Positions 53,588 to 63,495 are shown, counted from the stretch's first letter. The stretch: DNA of 64,000 bases from Prochlorococcus marinus XMU1419 (GCF_017695955.1 NZ_JAAORO010000002.1:124001-188000), one strand, 5' to 3'. A program made the numbers and translations. The notes: a model not told the origin generated them from the letters alone.

Positions 53588-54874
53588 TTACTTCACTATA
53601 GTTGGGATTTTTTCTATATCAGTTGTAGATGAGCGACTTAAGAAATTCTTGTTCATAGTCCAACTTTGTGCTTTTTTTGTAATAGCCCATGTAATTGCAT
53701 TGTTATTAAATCTTTTATTTAATAAATCAATAGTTCTCATTAGATTTGCTGATTTTTTCAGGTCTTTCTGAGACTTGTAATTGATAACTGATTGCTGTAA
53801 GTATTCGCTATTAGTTAAATCCTGCATTAAAACACCAGCTTTTGAAAATTTATATTCGGGATTATAAATTTCTTTAGATAATTCAACTACTATTTTTAAA
53901 ATGCTATTTGTGTCGTCTGTTGCATTTGTAAGCTTTCTATGAGCACTTCTTTGATAATTTTGATTTGAATATTTACTGGTTCTGGCAAATACTCTAATAT
54001 CGGATGATTGCAAATTCTGACTTCTCATTTTTTCAGATGCTTTTATTGCGTGAGTCGCCAGTGCTTGAGTTAAGTCTTCTAATTTTGTGACAGGAGTACC
54101 GAAACTCCTGCTCACCTGAATTTCTTTTTTTGATTTCTTGTTTTTTTCTATGGGCAGGCATCTATGGCCTTTCAGTTCTAATTGCAGTCTTTTCCCTACG
54201 ATGCCTAATTTCTTAATGATTTCATTTTCTTCCATATCTCTTAGTTCTCTGGCATTTTTAATACCTTTACTTTGCAACCAATTAGAGGTTTGTTTCCCGA
54301 CTCCCCATATCTTATCTATACTAATTCTTTTTAAATAATTATTCTCATTTTCGGTTCTAGCTAAATCAAATATTCCAGCTGAATAATCAATATTTTTAGC
54401 TAGTTTATTAGCAATTTTTGCTCTTACTTTATTTTCTCCTATTCCTACTGTTATGGTAATCCCTAGATTCTGATATATTAATGATCTTATGCTTCTTGCC
54501 CAAGGATATAGATTTTCATCATTAGGTCTAGAAATTGAGACGAATGCTTCGTCAATAGAATAAATTTCTATCTGTTCACAGTAATTTTTCAGTAAATTCA
54601 TTAGTCTTCTACTCATATCCCCATAAAGCGAGTAGTTTGAGCTTAAGACTGCTACATCTAATTTATTTAGTCTTTCTTTGACCTTAAAATACGGAGTTCC
54701 CATTTTAATTTTTAAAGCTCGCGCTTCAGGGCTTCTTGCAATGATACATCCGTCATTATTAGATAAAATTACTACTGGTTTATTTCTCAAATGAGGATTA
54801 ATATTTTGTTCACATGATGCGTAAAAATTATTAGCATCTATAAGAGCTATTGCATCAATATTTGAAATTTTCAT
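53588..54874 (-). CDS. umuC: Error-prone DNA polymerase V subunit UmuC
   Basis: A 428-residue Y-family polymerase for translesion synthesis. The palm acidic residues are visible: D13 in ALIDANNFYASCE and the Asp-Glu pair in YSIDEAFVSI. GITVTVGIGENKVRAKIA, KIWGVGKQT (helix-hairpin-helix) and the little-finger domain follow. The start overlaps umuD's stop by 4 bp (ATGA). It shows no truncation. Confidence 0.95.
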   Translation of the reverse strand: MKISNIDAIALIDANNFYASCEQNINPHLRNKPVVILSNNDGCIIARSPEARALKIKMGTPYFKVKERLNKLDVAVLSSNYSLYGDMSRRLMNLLKNYCEQIEIYSIDEAFVSISRPNDENLYPWARSIRSLIYQNLGITITVGIGENKVRAKIANKLAKNIDYSAGIFDLARTENENNYLKRISIDKIWGVGKQTSNWLQSKGIKNARELRDMEENEIIKKLGIVGKRLQLELKGHRCLPIEKNKKSKKEIQVSRSFGTPVTKLEDLTQALATHAIKASEKMRSQNLQSSDIRVFARTSKYSNQNYQRSAHRKLTNATDDTNSILKIVVELSKEIYNPEYKFSKAGVLMQDLTNSEYLQQSVINYKSQKDLKKSANLMRTIDLLNKRFNNNAITWAITKKAQSWTMNKNFLSRSSTTDIEKIPTIVK

Positions 54875-55287
54875 AAATAGCTATGTATTGAATAAATAAC
54901 AACTCCCCATATCTGTACATCAATATGGTTTTTAAATCTAAAATCAGGATAATTATGATTTTCTGCTTTTAAATATAATTCATTATTTTTTATAGATAAT
55001 CTTTTTATTGTAAATTCTCCGTCTATCATTGCAATGATGATATTCCCTGGCCTGGCTGTTAAGCTCTTGTCTACTATTATTAAATCTTTATCTTTAATTC
55101 CTGCATTTATCATTGAGTCACCTTTAACTCTAAGAAAAAAAGTGCTAAACGGATTAGATATTAAATGTTCGTTTAAATCAATATTTTCTTCTGTATAGTC
55201 ATCTGCAGGAGAAGGAAACCCTGCTGATACCGAATCAGTTAATAAGGGGATTTTAAATTTTTTAATAGTTGAATCAAAGGAATCCAA
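54871..55287 (-). CDS. umuD: SOS protein UmuD (self-cleaving S24 peptidase)
   Basis: A 138-residue LexA-like protein without a DNA-binding domain. The cleavage site A22-G23 lies in SAGFPSPADDY, the nucleophile is S58 (GDSMI) and the general base is K95 (FTIKRL). After RecA-stimulated self-cleavage, UmuD' should join UmuC as polymerase V. The start is a TTG at 55287. A near-consensus LexA box sits 12 bp upstream. Confidence 0.95.
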   Translation of the reverse strand: MDSFDSTIKKFKIPLLTDSVSAGFPSPADDYTEENIDLNEHLISNPFSTFFLRVKGDSMINAGIKDKDLIIVDKSLTARPGNIIIAMIDGEFTIKRLSIKNNELYLKAENHNYPDFRFKNHIDVQIWGVVIYSIHSYL

Positions 55288-55299
55288 GGTTAAATTAAT

Positions 55300-55313
55300 A
55301 GTATATATGTACT
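55300..55313. promoter_or_regulatory. Candidate LexA (SOS) box upstream of umuD
   Basis: AGTATATATGTACT matches the cyanobacterial LexA consensus RGTACNNNDGTWCB at every specified position but one (T for C at position 5). It lies 12 bp before the umuD start, where a bound repressor would block the operon's promoter. Motif and gene function agree, so I rate this as likely. Confidence 0.7.
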
Positions 55314-55385
55314 ATATAGCAAAAACTCAAAAAATAGTTAGTTATTAAACTTTTATAGATTAATTTTAGATTGAATCTAATCTTT

Positions 55386-55802
55386 TTAAGAACGATGATA
55401 AGGGGAGTTGTTAGATATAGAAATAGCTCTATAGATTTGCTCGATTAGGATTAATCTGGCTAATTCATGAGGAAAAGTTAAAGGAGATAGGCTTAGTACA
55501 AGATCTGATTTTTCTTTTATATCTGAACTAACTCCATCAGTATCACCGATTAAGAAATTAATTTTTTTATTTTTAAAATTCAAGAGTAAGGAACATAGTT
55601 CAACTGAATTAAACTGTTTCCCTTCTTCACTTAGGCAGATAATAATATTGTTATTGGATCTAAGATTATTTAAATTAAAAGTCTTTAACTCATTAATGAC
55701 AAGTTCAGGCATTCTTTTTTTGTATTGATTAATTCCATCTCTAATCCAAAGTTTCTTTATTTTGCCAATAGCATAAATTGCTAATCTATTACTCTGAAGC
55801 AT
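55386..55802 (-). CDS. rlmH: 23S rRNA pseudouridine-1915 N3-methyltransferase RlmH
   Basis: A 138-residue SPOUT-fold methyltransferase that modifies helix 69 of 23S rRNA. The trefoil-knot segments [12 protein letters not shown] and [24 protein letters not shown] and the C-terminal NSPYHR are characteristic. It lies 19 bp downstream of the Asn-rich gene on the same strand. Confidence 0.96.
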   Translation of the reverse strand: MLQSNRLAIYAIGKIKKLWIRDGINQYKKRMPELVINELKTFNLNNLRSNNNIIICLSEEGKQFNSVELCSLLLNFKNKKINFLIGDTDGVSSDIKEKSDLVLSLSPLTFPHELARLILIEQIYRAISISNNSPYHRS

Positions 55803-55821
55803 AAGTAAATATTAAAAATAA

Positions 55822-56154
55822 TTATTCATCAAGAAGATAATTAAATTCATCATATAGTTCCTCTTCGGTTGTTAATTTCTTGGATAAATTATGTTTTTTA
55901 GAATTCATATTAATTTGATTAATCTCACTTTCTCTTAGTGAGTTATTAATATTAGAAGTCTCTTCTAAAGATTCTGAATTATCAATTAACGAATAAAAAA
56001 TTTTATTGGGATCTTCTGAATTTTGTGGATTGGGGATTAAATTATCATTATTAGTTATATTTGTGTAATTATTTATATTTTTACTTTCGTTATTTAAATT
56101 TTTCTTTTTTTTTAATTTATTGAGTTTATCTAAATTTTTTTTTGATAAGCTCAT
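55822..56154 (-). CDS. Asn-rich low-complexity hypothetical protein
   Basis: A 110-residue protein, basic at the N-terminus (KKNLDKLNKLKKKK), Asn/Ser-rich and probably disordered in the middle, and acidic at the end (TEEELYDEFNYLLDE). No known domain. It is divergent from rsmA with 56 bp between them and is likely co-transcribed with rlmH. Probably real but of unknown role. Confidence 0.55.
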   Translation of the reverse strand: MSLSKKNLDKLNKLKKKKNLNNESKNINNYTNITNNDNLIPNPQNSEDPNKIFYSLIDNSESLEETSNINNSLRESEINQINMNSKKHNLSKKLTTEEELYDEFNYLLDE

Positions 56155-56210
56155 GATATAAAGTATTAAATAAATTCATATTTAATTTAAACATATTATT
56201 TATCTTTTAG

Positions 56211-57035
56211 ATGAATTCTAAAAACTATCATCAAAAAAAAAGATTTGGACAACACTGGTTGGTAAATAAAAAAATATTAGAAAAAATTAAAGAAATTGCT
56301 GTTCTTAATGAAAATGACTTTATTTTAGAAATTGGTCCTGGCAAAGGAGCTTTAACGTCTAAGTTGTTAAATTCAGAAATTAAAAAATTACATGCAATTG
56401 AATTAGATAAAGATTTAATAAATTTATTAAATGATAAATTCAATAATAATGATAAGTTTTCGCTGCAGCAGGGAGATATTCTTTCTGTAAATTTAGATTC
56501 GATTAATAAGAAGATTACAAAAGTGATTGCAAATATTCCTTACAATATAACTGGACCAATATTGGATATTTTCATAGGTCGATTGGGCATTATAAGAAAC
56601 TATAATTACGAAAAAATAATATTTTTGATGCAGAAAGACGTTGTAGATAGGATTTTGTCAAAAGAAGGTAGTCCCAATGCTGGGGCGCTTAGTATAAGGA
56701 TGCAACTATTATCAAAAATAAAAAGAATATGTGATGTTCCGCCTTCATCATTTAGTCCGCCTCCAAAAGTTTTTTCTTCTTTAGTAGTTTTCGAACCAAT
56801 TAAAAATGATTTAAGATTAGAAATTAGCCTAGAAAAATATATAGATAAACTTCTTCGGATTTCATTTAATTCAAGAAGAAAAATGCTTAGAAATACTCTT
56901 AATTCAATACTTTCAAATGAAGAGATAAATGAATTATCTGAATCTTCAAAAGTTTGTTTTAATTTAAGACCACAAGATATTTCAATTGACCAATGGATTA
57001 AGCTTGCAGAAAATTGTATTAAAATTAAAAAATAA
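56211..57035 (+). CDS. rsmA: 16S rRNA dimethyladenosine transferase RsmA (KsgA)
   Basis: A 274-residue methyltransferase that dimethylates A1518 and A1519 of 16S rRNA. It begins with [11 protein letters not shown], followed by the SAM motif [12 protein letters not shown], the catalytic NIPYNITGP and the [13 protein letters not shown] segment. It is followed by ispE after 12 bp, the usual cyanobacterial order. Confidence 0.97.
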   Translation: MNSKNYHQKKRFGQHWLVNKKILEKIKEIAVLNENDFILEIGPGKGALTSKLLNSEIKKLHAIELDKDLINLLNDKFNNNDKFSLQQGDILSVNLDSINKKITKVIANIPYNITGPILDIFIGRLGIIRNYNYEKIIFLMQKDVVDRILSKEGSPNAGALSIRMQLLSKIKRICDVPPSSFSPPPKVFSSLVVFEPIKNDLRLEISLEKYIDKLLRISFNSRRKMLRNTLNSILSNEEINELSESSKVCFNLRPQDISIDQWIKLAENCIKIKK

Positions 57036-57047
57036 AAATTTAAGTAT

Positions 57048-57983
57048 ATGCAAGATTCAGCTAAAACGAAAATTAATATAAAATCTCCTGCCAAAATAAA
57101 TTTGCACCTTGAAGTTATTGGTAAAAGAGAGGACGGATTTCATGAGTTAGCAATGATTATGCAAAATATCGATCTTTCTGATTATTTAGAATTTGAAATT
57201 AATAATGAAGGTTTAATTAAACTTGAGTCTGATTGTAATGATTTAAGCTTATCTGATGATAACTTAATTGTTAAATCGGCAAATCTATTAAGGAAAAAAT
57301 CAAATACAAATTACGGTGCAAATGTATTTTTAAGAAAAAATATTCCAATTGGCGCAGGATTAGCTGGTGGATCCAGTAATGCAGCAGCAACATTAATTGG
57401 TCTTAATAAATTATGGGATTTGAACTTTGATCAAGAAACATTATGTTCATTAGCATCAACTTTAGGATCTGATATTCCCTTTTTTATAAATGGTGGTATT
57501 CAATTATGTTTTGGAAGAGGAGAAATTTTGGAGAAATTAGATTCAAACTTTGAATATGGAGTAATTCTTATAAAAAATCGAGATGTATCAGTATCTACAG
57601 CTGAAACTTATAAAAAATATAGTAATAGATTTTGTGATCAATATCTTACTGATAGAGAAATGATTGAGAACATAAGAGAAAATTTAAGAGATAATGGTTT
57701 AAACAACTTAAATTTTAATAATCAACATTTATCTATTAAAAATGATTTGCAGTTAGTTGTTGAAAATGAAAATGATTCTGTAAAGCAGGCATTATATTTA
57801 CTTTCTAAATTAAAAAATTGTCTCACATTTTCAATGAGTGGATCAGGACCTACATGCTTTGCACTCTTTAAAGATATAGAGATTGCTAAAAAAGAATTAA
57901 CTACTAATTATAAATTATTTAGAAATAAAGGTTACGATTCGTGGGTTTGCACTTTCCTTGAAAAGGGAATAACATTCATTTAA
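57048..57983 (+). CDS. ispE: 4-diphosphocytidyl-2-C-methyl-D-erythritol kinase
   Basis: A 311-residue GHMP kinase of the MEP isoprenoid pathway, which feeds chlorophyll phytol, carotenoid and quinone synthesis. SPAKINLHLEV, the ATP-binding GAGLAGGSSNAAATL, the Asp in LGSDIPFF and the C-terminal FSMSGSGPTCFAL are all present. Standard length. Confidence 0.97.
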   Translation: MQDSAKTKINIKSPAKINLHLEVIGKREDGFHELAMIMQNIDLSDYLEFEINNEGLIKLESDCNDLSLSDDNLIVKSANLLRKKSNTNYGANVFLRKNIPIGAGLAGGSSNAAATLIGLNKLWDLNFDQETLCSLASTLGSDIPFFINGGIQLCFGRGEILEKLDSNFEYGVILIKNRDVSVSTAETYKKYSNRFCDQYLTDREMIENIRENLRDNGLNNLNFNNQHLSIKNDLQLVVENENDSVKQALYLLSKLKNCLTFSMSGSGPTCFALFKDIEIAKKELTTNYKLFRNKGYDSWVCTFLEKGITFI

Positions 57984-58006
57984 ATTTTTTTATACAAAAA
58001 TTTATT

Positions 58007-58309
58007 GTGGCTGATAATAGTAATGAGAATATTGAAAAAAACATTCCCGAAAAAGGACCGTTAAACTTTATTGTAGGATCTTTTACAAGTTTTTTATTAT
58101 TTATATTTTTTTATTTTTTAAGTAATAAAATTGCAATTTATTTTTCATTACATAAACCATCTAATTCTTCTGAAATAGTCCAAAATATTTCTTCTAGTAT
58201 TAATACCTTAATAATTGGATTATCATTTTTGCTGACTTTTTCTTTTGCTTTTATAGGTATAGGACTTTTTATTGTATTTATTCGCAGTTTTTTTCTGAAG
58301 AACAGTTAA
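58007..58309 (+). CDS. DUF3082-like two-helix membrane protein
   Basis: A 100-residue protein with a charged N-terminus (ENIEKNIPEKGPLNFIVGSF) and two membrane regions (LLFIFFYFLSNKIAIYFSLH and LIIGLSFLLTFSFAFIGIGLFIVFIRSFF). The pattern fits the cyanobacterial DUF3082 family, whose function is unknown. The start is GTG at 58007. It lies between ispE and pdhB on the same strand. Confidence 0.7.
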   Translation: MADNSNENIEKNIPEKGPLNFIVGSFTSFLLFIFFYFLSNKIAIYFSLHKPSNSSEIVQNISSSINTLIIGLSFLLTFSFAFIGIGLFIVFIRSFFLKNS

Positions 58310-58343
58310 ATTGCCAATATTATTGGGTAAATACTTTCTTTGA

Positions 58344-58439
58344 ATGTCTTTACATGATCTGGGACTTTTAATACTTTTGCTTTCACCAGGAATGATTTTG
58401 TCAGTATTACTACTTATTACCTTTGCTGAAGGAGGTTAA
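58344..58439 (+). CDS. 31-residue hydrophobic membrane peptide
   Basis: An ATG frame of 31 codons between the DUF3082-like gene and pdhB. The peptide starts MSLHDLG and is a single membrane helix (LLILLLSPGMILSVLLLITF) with the tail AEGG. It resembles small thylakoid subunits such as PetL or PsbM in size but matches none I know. Spacing (34 bp upstream, 49 bp downstream) fits a small gene in the transcript. Confidence 0.5.
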   Translation: MSLHDLGLLILLLSPGMILSVLLLITFAEGG

Positions 58440-58488
58440 ATTAATCAAAGTGGTAGGATTGTATATGTGATTAATTAGGTAATTAATT

Positions 58489-59472
58489 GTGGCTGGAACA
58501 TTATTATTTAATGCTTTGAAAGAGGCAATTGATGAAGAAATGGCAAATGATGTAAATGTTTGCGTTATGGGTGAAGATGTCGGTCAATATGGAGGATCCT
58601 ATAAGGTAACTAAGGATTTATATGAAAAATATGGAGAGTTAAGAGTATTAGATACTCCAATTGCAGAGAATAGTTTTACAGGTATGGCTGTGGGTGCAGC
58701 AATGACTGGGTTAAGACCAATAGTAGAGGGAATGAATATGGGGTTTTTGCTTTTAGCTTTTAATCAGATATCAAATAATATGGGTATGCTTAGATATACA
58801 AGCGGAGGAAATTATAAAATACCAGCAGTTGTTAGAGGACCTGGAGGAGTTGGTCGTCAACTTGGTGCTGAACACAGTCAAAGACTTGAAGCATATTTTC
58901 ATGCTGTTCCCGGTATAAAGATTGTGGCATGCAGCACCCCTACAAATGCTAAAGGTTTAATGAAAGCCGCTATAAGAGATGATAATCCGGTTTTGTTTTT
59001 CGAACATGTTCTTCTGTACAACTTGTCTGAAGAATTACCTGATGGCGACTATACTTGCGCTTTAGATCAGGCTGACGTTGTAAAAGATGGTAAAGATATT
59101 ACTTTATTGACTTATTCAAGAATGAGACATCACTGCCTTAAAGCTGTTGAAGAATTAGAAAAAAAAGGAATAGATGTTGAGTTAATCGATTTAATAAGTT
59201 TAAAACCATTTGATATGGAAACCATCTCAAAATCAATAAGAAAAACAAATAAAGTAATTATTGTTGAAGAATGTATGAAGACTGGTGGTATTGGTGCAGA
59301 ATTAATTGCCTTGATAACAGAAGAGTGTTTCGATGATCTTGACGCCCGACCAATTAGATTATCTAGTCAAGATATTCCAACTCCGTATAATGGAAATCTA
59401 GAGAATTTGACAATAATCCAACCACATCAAATAGTTGAAAAAGTTGAAGATTTATTTAGTGGGAGTATATAG
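58489..59472 (+). CDS. pdhB: Pyruvate dehydrogenase E1 beta subunit
   Basis: A 327-residue thiamine-diphosphate enzyme subunit that, with PdhA, decarboxylates pyruvate to acetyl-CoA. [52 protein letters not shown] and the C-terminal domain ([14 protein letters not shown]-like) are conserved. The start is a GTG. It is followed 3 bp later by secD, the usual cyanobacterial order. Confidence 0.96.
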   Translation: MAGTLLFNALKEAIDEEMANDVNVCVMGEDVGQYGGSYKVTKDLYEKYGELRVLDTPIAENSFTGMAVGAAMTGLRPIVEGMNMGFLLLAFNQISNNMGMLRYTSGGNYKIPAVVRGPGGVGRQLGAEHSQRLEAYFHAVPGIKIVACSTPTNAKGLMKAAIRDDNPVLFFEHVLLYNLSEELPDGDYTCALDQADVVKDGKDITLLTYSRMRHHCLKAVEELEKKGIDVELIDLISLKPFDMETISKSIRKTNKVIIVEECMKTGGIGAELIALITEECFDDLDARPIRLSSQDIPTPYNGNLENLTIIQPHQIVEKVEDLFSGSI

Positions 59473-59475
59473 GCA

Positions 59476-60945
59476 ATGAAAAAAAGGCAAGGCTGGCTTT
59501 TTTTTATAATATTTCTAATTACGTTATCTGTTTATCTATTAATAAATTATCCCTTACAGTTGGGATTGGACTTAAAAGGGGGTTCTCAACTTACACTACA
59601 AATAATAAAAGAGGAAGGTAAGGTGACGAAGGAAGAACTTGAAGCTGTAAATTCGGTTATAGATAGACGTGTAAACAATTTGGGGGTTTCAGAGTCTAAC
59701 TTGCAAACCCTTGGTGGAGATCAATTGATTCTAGAATTACCTGGAGAACAAAATCCATTAGTAGCTTCAAGAGTTTTAGGTAAGACTGCTTTATTAGAAT
59801 TTAGGACTCAAAAAGAAGGAACATCTACAGAATTAAAAACCTTGCAACTTAAGAGATTGTATATTAAGGAATTAATTGAACAATATTCCTCTTCAGAAAA
59901 AAGTCAATATGATGAAAATTTCTTAAAGATTATTCAAGATGATCTTAAAGAGATAGAGCAAGAATTAAATTACTCATCTACTAGTGTTGATTTATATGAA
60001 AAATTAATTGAAATTAAAAAGTATGTTGATAAAGAAATTACAAATTTATTTATTAAAACAGATTTATCTGGTAAAGATCTTATTAACGCAGGAAGGAGAC
60101 AAGAACAAACTAATAGTAATTGGGAAGTTTTATTAACTTTTAGTAATTCAGGAGGTGAAAAGTTTGCAGAAATTACTAAGTCAATTGCTGGCACTAATAA
60201 ACTATTGGCAATCATTCTTGATGGCGAATCAATAAGTGAAGCTAGTGTTGGCAATCAGTTTGCTAATACTGGGATCACAGGTGGAGCAGCAACAATAAGC
60301 GGTAATTTTAGTGCTGAAAATGCTAGGGAATTAGAAGTTCAACTTAAAGGAGGTTCATTGCCATTGCCAATTGAAATAGTAGAGACTAATAGTATAGGAG
60401 CTTTGTTGGGATCTAAAAATATTTTAAAAAGTCTTTATGCAGCTATTAGCGGATTAATTTTTGTTGGTATATTTATGATTTTTAATTATAGAATTCTGGG
60501 TTTTGTTTCAGTTCTTTCTTTAGTACTTTATGGTTTCTTTAACTTAGCCCTATATTCGTTAATTCCTGTGACTTTGACTTTACCTGGAATATCTGGACTT
60601 ATACTTAGTATTGGTATGGCTGTTGATGCAAATATTTTAATTTTTGAGAGAATCAGAGAAGAATTATATGACGGTAATACTCTTACAAGATCTATTGATA
60701 GCGGTTTTCAAAGAGCTAATTCATCCATAGTTGATGGTCATATTACTACTCTTCTAAGTTGTTTTGTATTGTTTTTATTAGGAACAAATTTTGTTAAAGG
60801 TTTTGCGGCAACATTAGGTATAGGAGTTTTAATAAGCTTGTTTACCTCATTAAATTGTTCTAAAACTATTTTGCGATTTTTTACAACATATCAATCTTTA
60901 AGACAAAAAAATCTCTATCTACCCAATAATAATTTTTCAAATTAA
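59476..60945 (+). CDS. secD: Protein-export membrane protein SecD
   Basis: A 489-residue polytopic protein that uses proton-motive force to pull secreted proteins through SecYEG. LGLDLKGGSQLTLQI, VNNLGVSESNLQTLG, IISGLILSIGMAVDANILIFERIREEL and FTSLNCSKTILRF are typical. Its large lumenal/periplasmic domain lies between helix 1 and helices 2-6. It directly precedes secF by 23 bp. Confidence 0.97.
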   Translation: MKKRQGWLFFIIFLITLSVYLLINYPLQLGLDLKGGSQLTLQIIKEEGKVTKEELEAVNSVIDRRVNNLGVSESNLQTLGGDQLILELPGEQNPLVASRVLGKTALLEFRTQKEGTSTELKTLQLKRLYIKELIEQYSSSEKSQYDENFLKIIQDDLKEIEQELNYSSTSVDLYEKLIEIKKYVDKEITNLFIKTDLSGKDLINAGRRQEQTNSNWEVLLTFSNSGGEKFAEITKSIAGTNKLLAIILDGESISEASVGNQFANTGITGGAATISGNFSAENARELEVQLKGGSLPLPIEIVETNSIGALLGSKNILKSLYAAISGLIFVGIFMIFNYRILGFVSVLSLVLYGFFNLALYSLIPVTLTLPGISGLILSIGMAVDANILIFERIREELYDGNTLTRSIDSGFQRANSSIVDGHITTLLSCFVLFLLGTNFVKGFAATLGIGVLISLFTSLNCSKTILRFFTTYQSLRQKNLYLPNNNFSN

Positions 60946-60968
60946 ATTTTTAATTTCTAATTTTTTCC

Positions 60969-61880
60969 ATGAAATACAATCTTGAACTAATAAAAAATAA
61001 AAGAAAGATAATTATTTTTTCAGTTGTTCTTATTTTGTTGAGTCTTTTAGGGATTTTATATTCAACTTTTAATACTTCTTATAAGAAACCTATAAATTTA
61101 GGGATGGATTTTGTTGGTGGAAATGAATTAAGAATTGAGAGAGTTTGTGAAGAAGAATGTTCTGATATTTCTCCTGATTCAGTTTTAAAAAATTTAAGAG
61201 AGATCTCAAAAAATAAAAAAGTTTTAAATAATATTAAATTACAATTCCAAAATAATAATAAATTAATTTCAATAAGAACACCTTATTTGAGTATCGAAGA
61301 ATCAAATAATCTTATTACTAATCTTGATAATATTATTGGTCCTCTAAATTATGAGAGTAAGGATTCAAGATTAATAGGTCCAAAGCTTGGGAAAAGATTG
61401 CTTACTAATTGTGTTACTTCATTGTTAGTTTCTTTATTTGCAATATCTTTATATATAACTATTAGATTTGATAAAAAATATGCATTATATGCATTATTAG
61501 CTTTATTCCATGATTTATTAATTGTTTTCGGTATATTCTCTTGGTTGGGTATTATATTTTCTGTCGAGGTTAATAGTTTATTTGCTGTGTCCTTATTAAC
61601 TATTGCTGGTTATTCTGTAAATGATACTGTCGTTATTTTTGATAGAATTCGTGAGAATTTAAAATCAATGGAAGACTATAACAAAACTATTCAACTATCA
61701 GTAAACGAATCATTTAGGAGAACAACGTTTACCAGTATTACAACCCTTATCCCTTTAATAAGTATAATATTTTTTGGTTCGTACTCGCTATTTTGGTTTT
61801 CTTTGGCCTTATCATTAGGTATTATAGTTGGAAGTTATTCAAGTATTTTACTTGCCCCATGTTTGTTACTTAAAGACTGA
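60969..61880 (+). CDS. secF: Protein-export membrane protein SecF
   Basis: A 303-residue six-helix partner of SecD. LGMDFVGGNELRIE, the domain with LIGPKLGKRLL and ALFHDLLIVFGIFS, and SVNDTVVIFDRIREN are characteristic. The signature glycines and the D in the RND-type proton path segment are present. It is followed 18 bp later by a small membrane protein gene. Confidence 0.97.
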   Translation: MKYNLELIKNKRKIIIFSVVLILLSLLGILYSTFNTSYKKPINLGMDFVGGNELRIERVCEEECSDISPDSVLKNLREISKNKKVLNNIKLQFQNNNKLISIRTPYLSIEESNNLITNLDNIIGPLNYESKDSRLIGPKLGKRLLTNCVTSLLVSLFAISLYITIRFDKKYALYALLALFHDLLIVFGIFSWLGIIFSVEVNSLFAVSLLTIAGYSVNDTVVIFDRIRENLKSMEDYNKTIQLSVNESFRRTTFTSITTLIPLISIIFFGSYSLFWFSLALSLGIIVGSYSSILLAPCLLLKD

Positions 61881-61898
61881 GTTTAAGTTTCTAGTTTT

Positions 61899-62081
61899 AT
61901 GAAATTTAATTATTATTTGATAATTTTATTTTCGTTAGTGGTGATAGATCTTTCTACTGAGTTAAGAATATTATTTGATCATTTTACTTTTAGTTCACTA
62001 AATTTTGCTTTAGGTAAACATCCTTTAGCTTTCTTTATACTTTTTTCCTACCCATATTTATACAAAAAATTAACAAAGTAG
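61899..62081 (+). CDS. Small membrane protein downstream of secF
   Basis: A 60-residue protein with two hydrophobic stretches (YYLIILFSLVVIDLS and PLAFFILFSYPYLY). It probably belongs to the pdhB-secD-secF transcript. Its start ATG lies 18 bp after the secF stop. No family recognised. It converges on the AI-2E permease gene with a 3-bp gap. Confidence 0.55.
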   Translation: MKFNYYLIILFSLVVIDLSTELRILFDHFTFSSLNFALGKHPLAFFILFSYPYLYKKLTK

Positions 62082-62084
62082 TTT

Positions 62085-63128
62085 TTAAATATCTTTAAAT
62101 GATTCTTTGATTAAAACCTGTATTACTACAGCTAATGGAAGAGATAGTATTAAGCCTAATGGACCAAAAATGAAGGTAAACCCAAATTGTGATATTAATG
62201 TCAACCCTGGAAGTAAGTTTGCTTTTTTCTTCATTATAGATGGCATTATTATATAACTTTCAATATTTTGAATGATTACATAAGCTCCTAAAACGGCCAG
62301 TGGTTTCCAAAAATTATCTAGTAGTGCAATTGAGATTGGAAATATACCACTAATAACTGGACCTATATTTGGAATTATATTAAGAACCATTGCTATTAAA
62401 GCATTTGAGACAACATATTTGACATCTAATATGGATAAAACTATTAATGATAATAGACCTACTGATAATGAGCTTATCACCATAGAAAAGGTCCAATTTG
62501 CTAATGCAATATTGCATTTTTCTAGAATATTTCTAAATTTGTTGCGATAATTTTTTGGAATTAATAAAAGTATATTTTCTTTATATTGTTTTGGTTCAAT
62601 AGAAATCATCAAACTCACTGCTAATACGAATATTAATTTCAAAAGACCTGAACCCAGATTTCCAGCTATATTTATTAAATTCTTAAAACTTTCTTGAATA
62701 GCTTTTGCTATCGTTGAGGCATCTGGAATAGCAACTATATTATTTATAAGGTTGAAAATGTCTATAACATTTTCTGATTGTTCTCCATAAAAAAAACTAT
62801 TAAATTTATTCAGATTTGTATTTATCAATATATTTATTTTTGATAAGCCATTTGGAATATCAACCAGAATTTCATTGAATTCTTTTATAAATGGAGGCAA
62901 TACAAGAATGAAAATAGTAAATACTATTACCGATATAACAGTTAAGACAAGACACAAAGAAAACCATCGGGGAATTTTCAAACCCTTTTGAATTTGATTA
63001 CATAAATTACATACGATATTTGAAATTACTAAAGAACAAATAATTAAGAGTAGAAAATCTCTCAAAGTCCAAATTATTAACGAAGTGATTAAAATTACTA
63101 CTAACTTGAAATATGATGAACTATTCAA
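62085..63128 (-). CDS. AI-2E (PerM/TqsA-like) family membrane transporter
   Basis: A 347-residue membrane protein with about eight helices and the typical pattern IWTLRDFLLLI near the N-terminus, PNIGPVISGIFPISIALL and IQNIESYIIMPSIMKKKANLLPG. Members export autoinducer-2, polyamines or act as Na+/H+ transporters; the substrate here is unknown. It follows psb28 by 13 bp on the same strand. Confidence 0.9.
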   Translation of the reverse strand: MNSSSYFKLVVILITSLIIWTLRDFLLLIICSLVISNIVCNLCNQIQKGLKIPRWFSLCLVLTVISVIVFTIFILVLPPFIKEFNEILVDIPNGLSKINILINTNLNKFNSFFYGEQSENVIDIFNLINNIVAIPDASTIAKAIQESFKNLINIAGNLGSGLLKLIFVLAVSLMISIEPKQYKENILLLIPKNYRNKFRNILEKCNIALANWTFSMVISSLSVGLLSLIVLSILDVKYVVSNALIAMVLNIIPNIGPVISGIFPISIALLDNFWKPLAVLGAYVIIQNIESYIIMPSIMKKKANLLPGLTLISQFGFTFIFGPLGLILSLPLAVVIQVLIKESFKDI

Positions 63129-63141
63129 TTTTCAATATATT

Positions 63142-63495
63142 CTACTTCTTCTCAGAATATCCTAATCCATTTGATTTGGCATAACTATTTGCAAATCTCA
63201 TAAATCTGTCAAAGTCTGATGTGTTCTTCCAAATATAAACTGCTTCTAAAAATATGGGTTCTCCATCAACAAACTTTACTTTAACTTCCCTAGTAAGTAT
63301 CTCACCTTCAGAATCAATCATACGCATACCCGTGATTTCACCGTCTGTAATTGAAGACAATGCCTGAGGTTTTTCGAACAAAAATAATGCTTGGCCGGTA
63401 GTACCATCTTTACTCCTAGTCAATCTTATTTCAGGTACTACTGGTTCATTAGTTCCTTCATAAAATTGTATTTTTGCGGTTTTATTTGCTGTCAT
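63142..63495 (-). CDS. psb28: Photosystem II assembly factor Psb28
   Basis: A 117-residue soluble protein that binds the cytoplasmic side of CP47 in photosystem II assembly intermediates. [43 protein letters not shown] and [16 protein letters not shown] match the family. Normal length. It lies between mnmH (60 bp upstream) and the AI-2E permease on the same strand. Confidence 0.97.
   Translation of the reverse strand: MTANKTAKIQFYEGTNEPVVPEIRLTRSKDGTTGQALFLFEKPQALSSITDGEITGMRMIDSEGEILTREVKVKFVDGEPIFLEAVYIWKNTSDFDRFMRFANSYAKSNGLGYSEKK

Noticed and set aside
56606-57094. A 162-codon minus-strand frame
   Set aside because: Antisense to rsmA and the start of ispE, both unambiguous.
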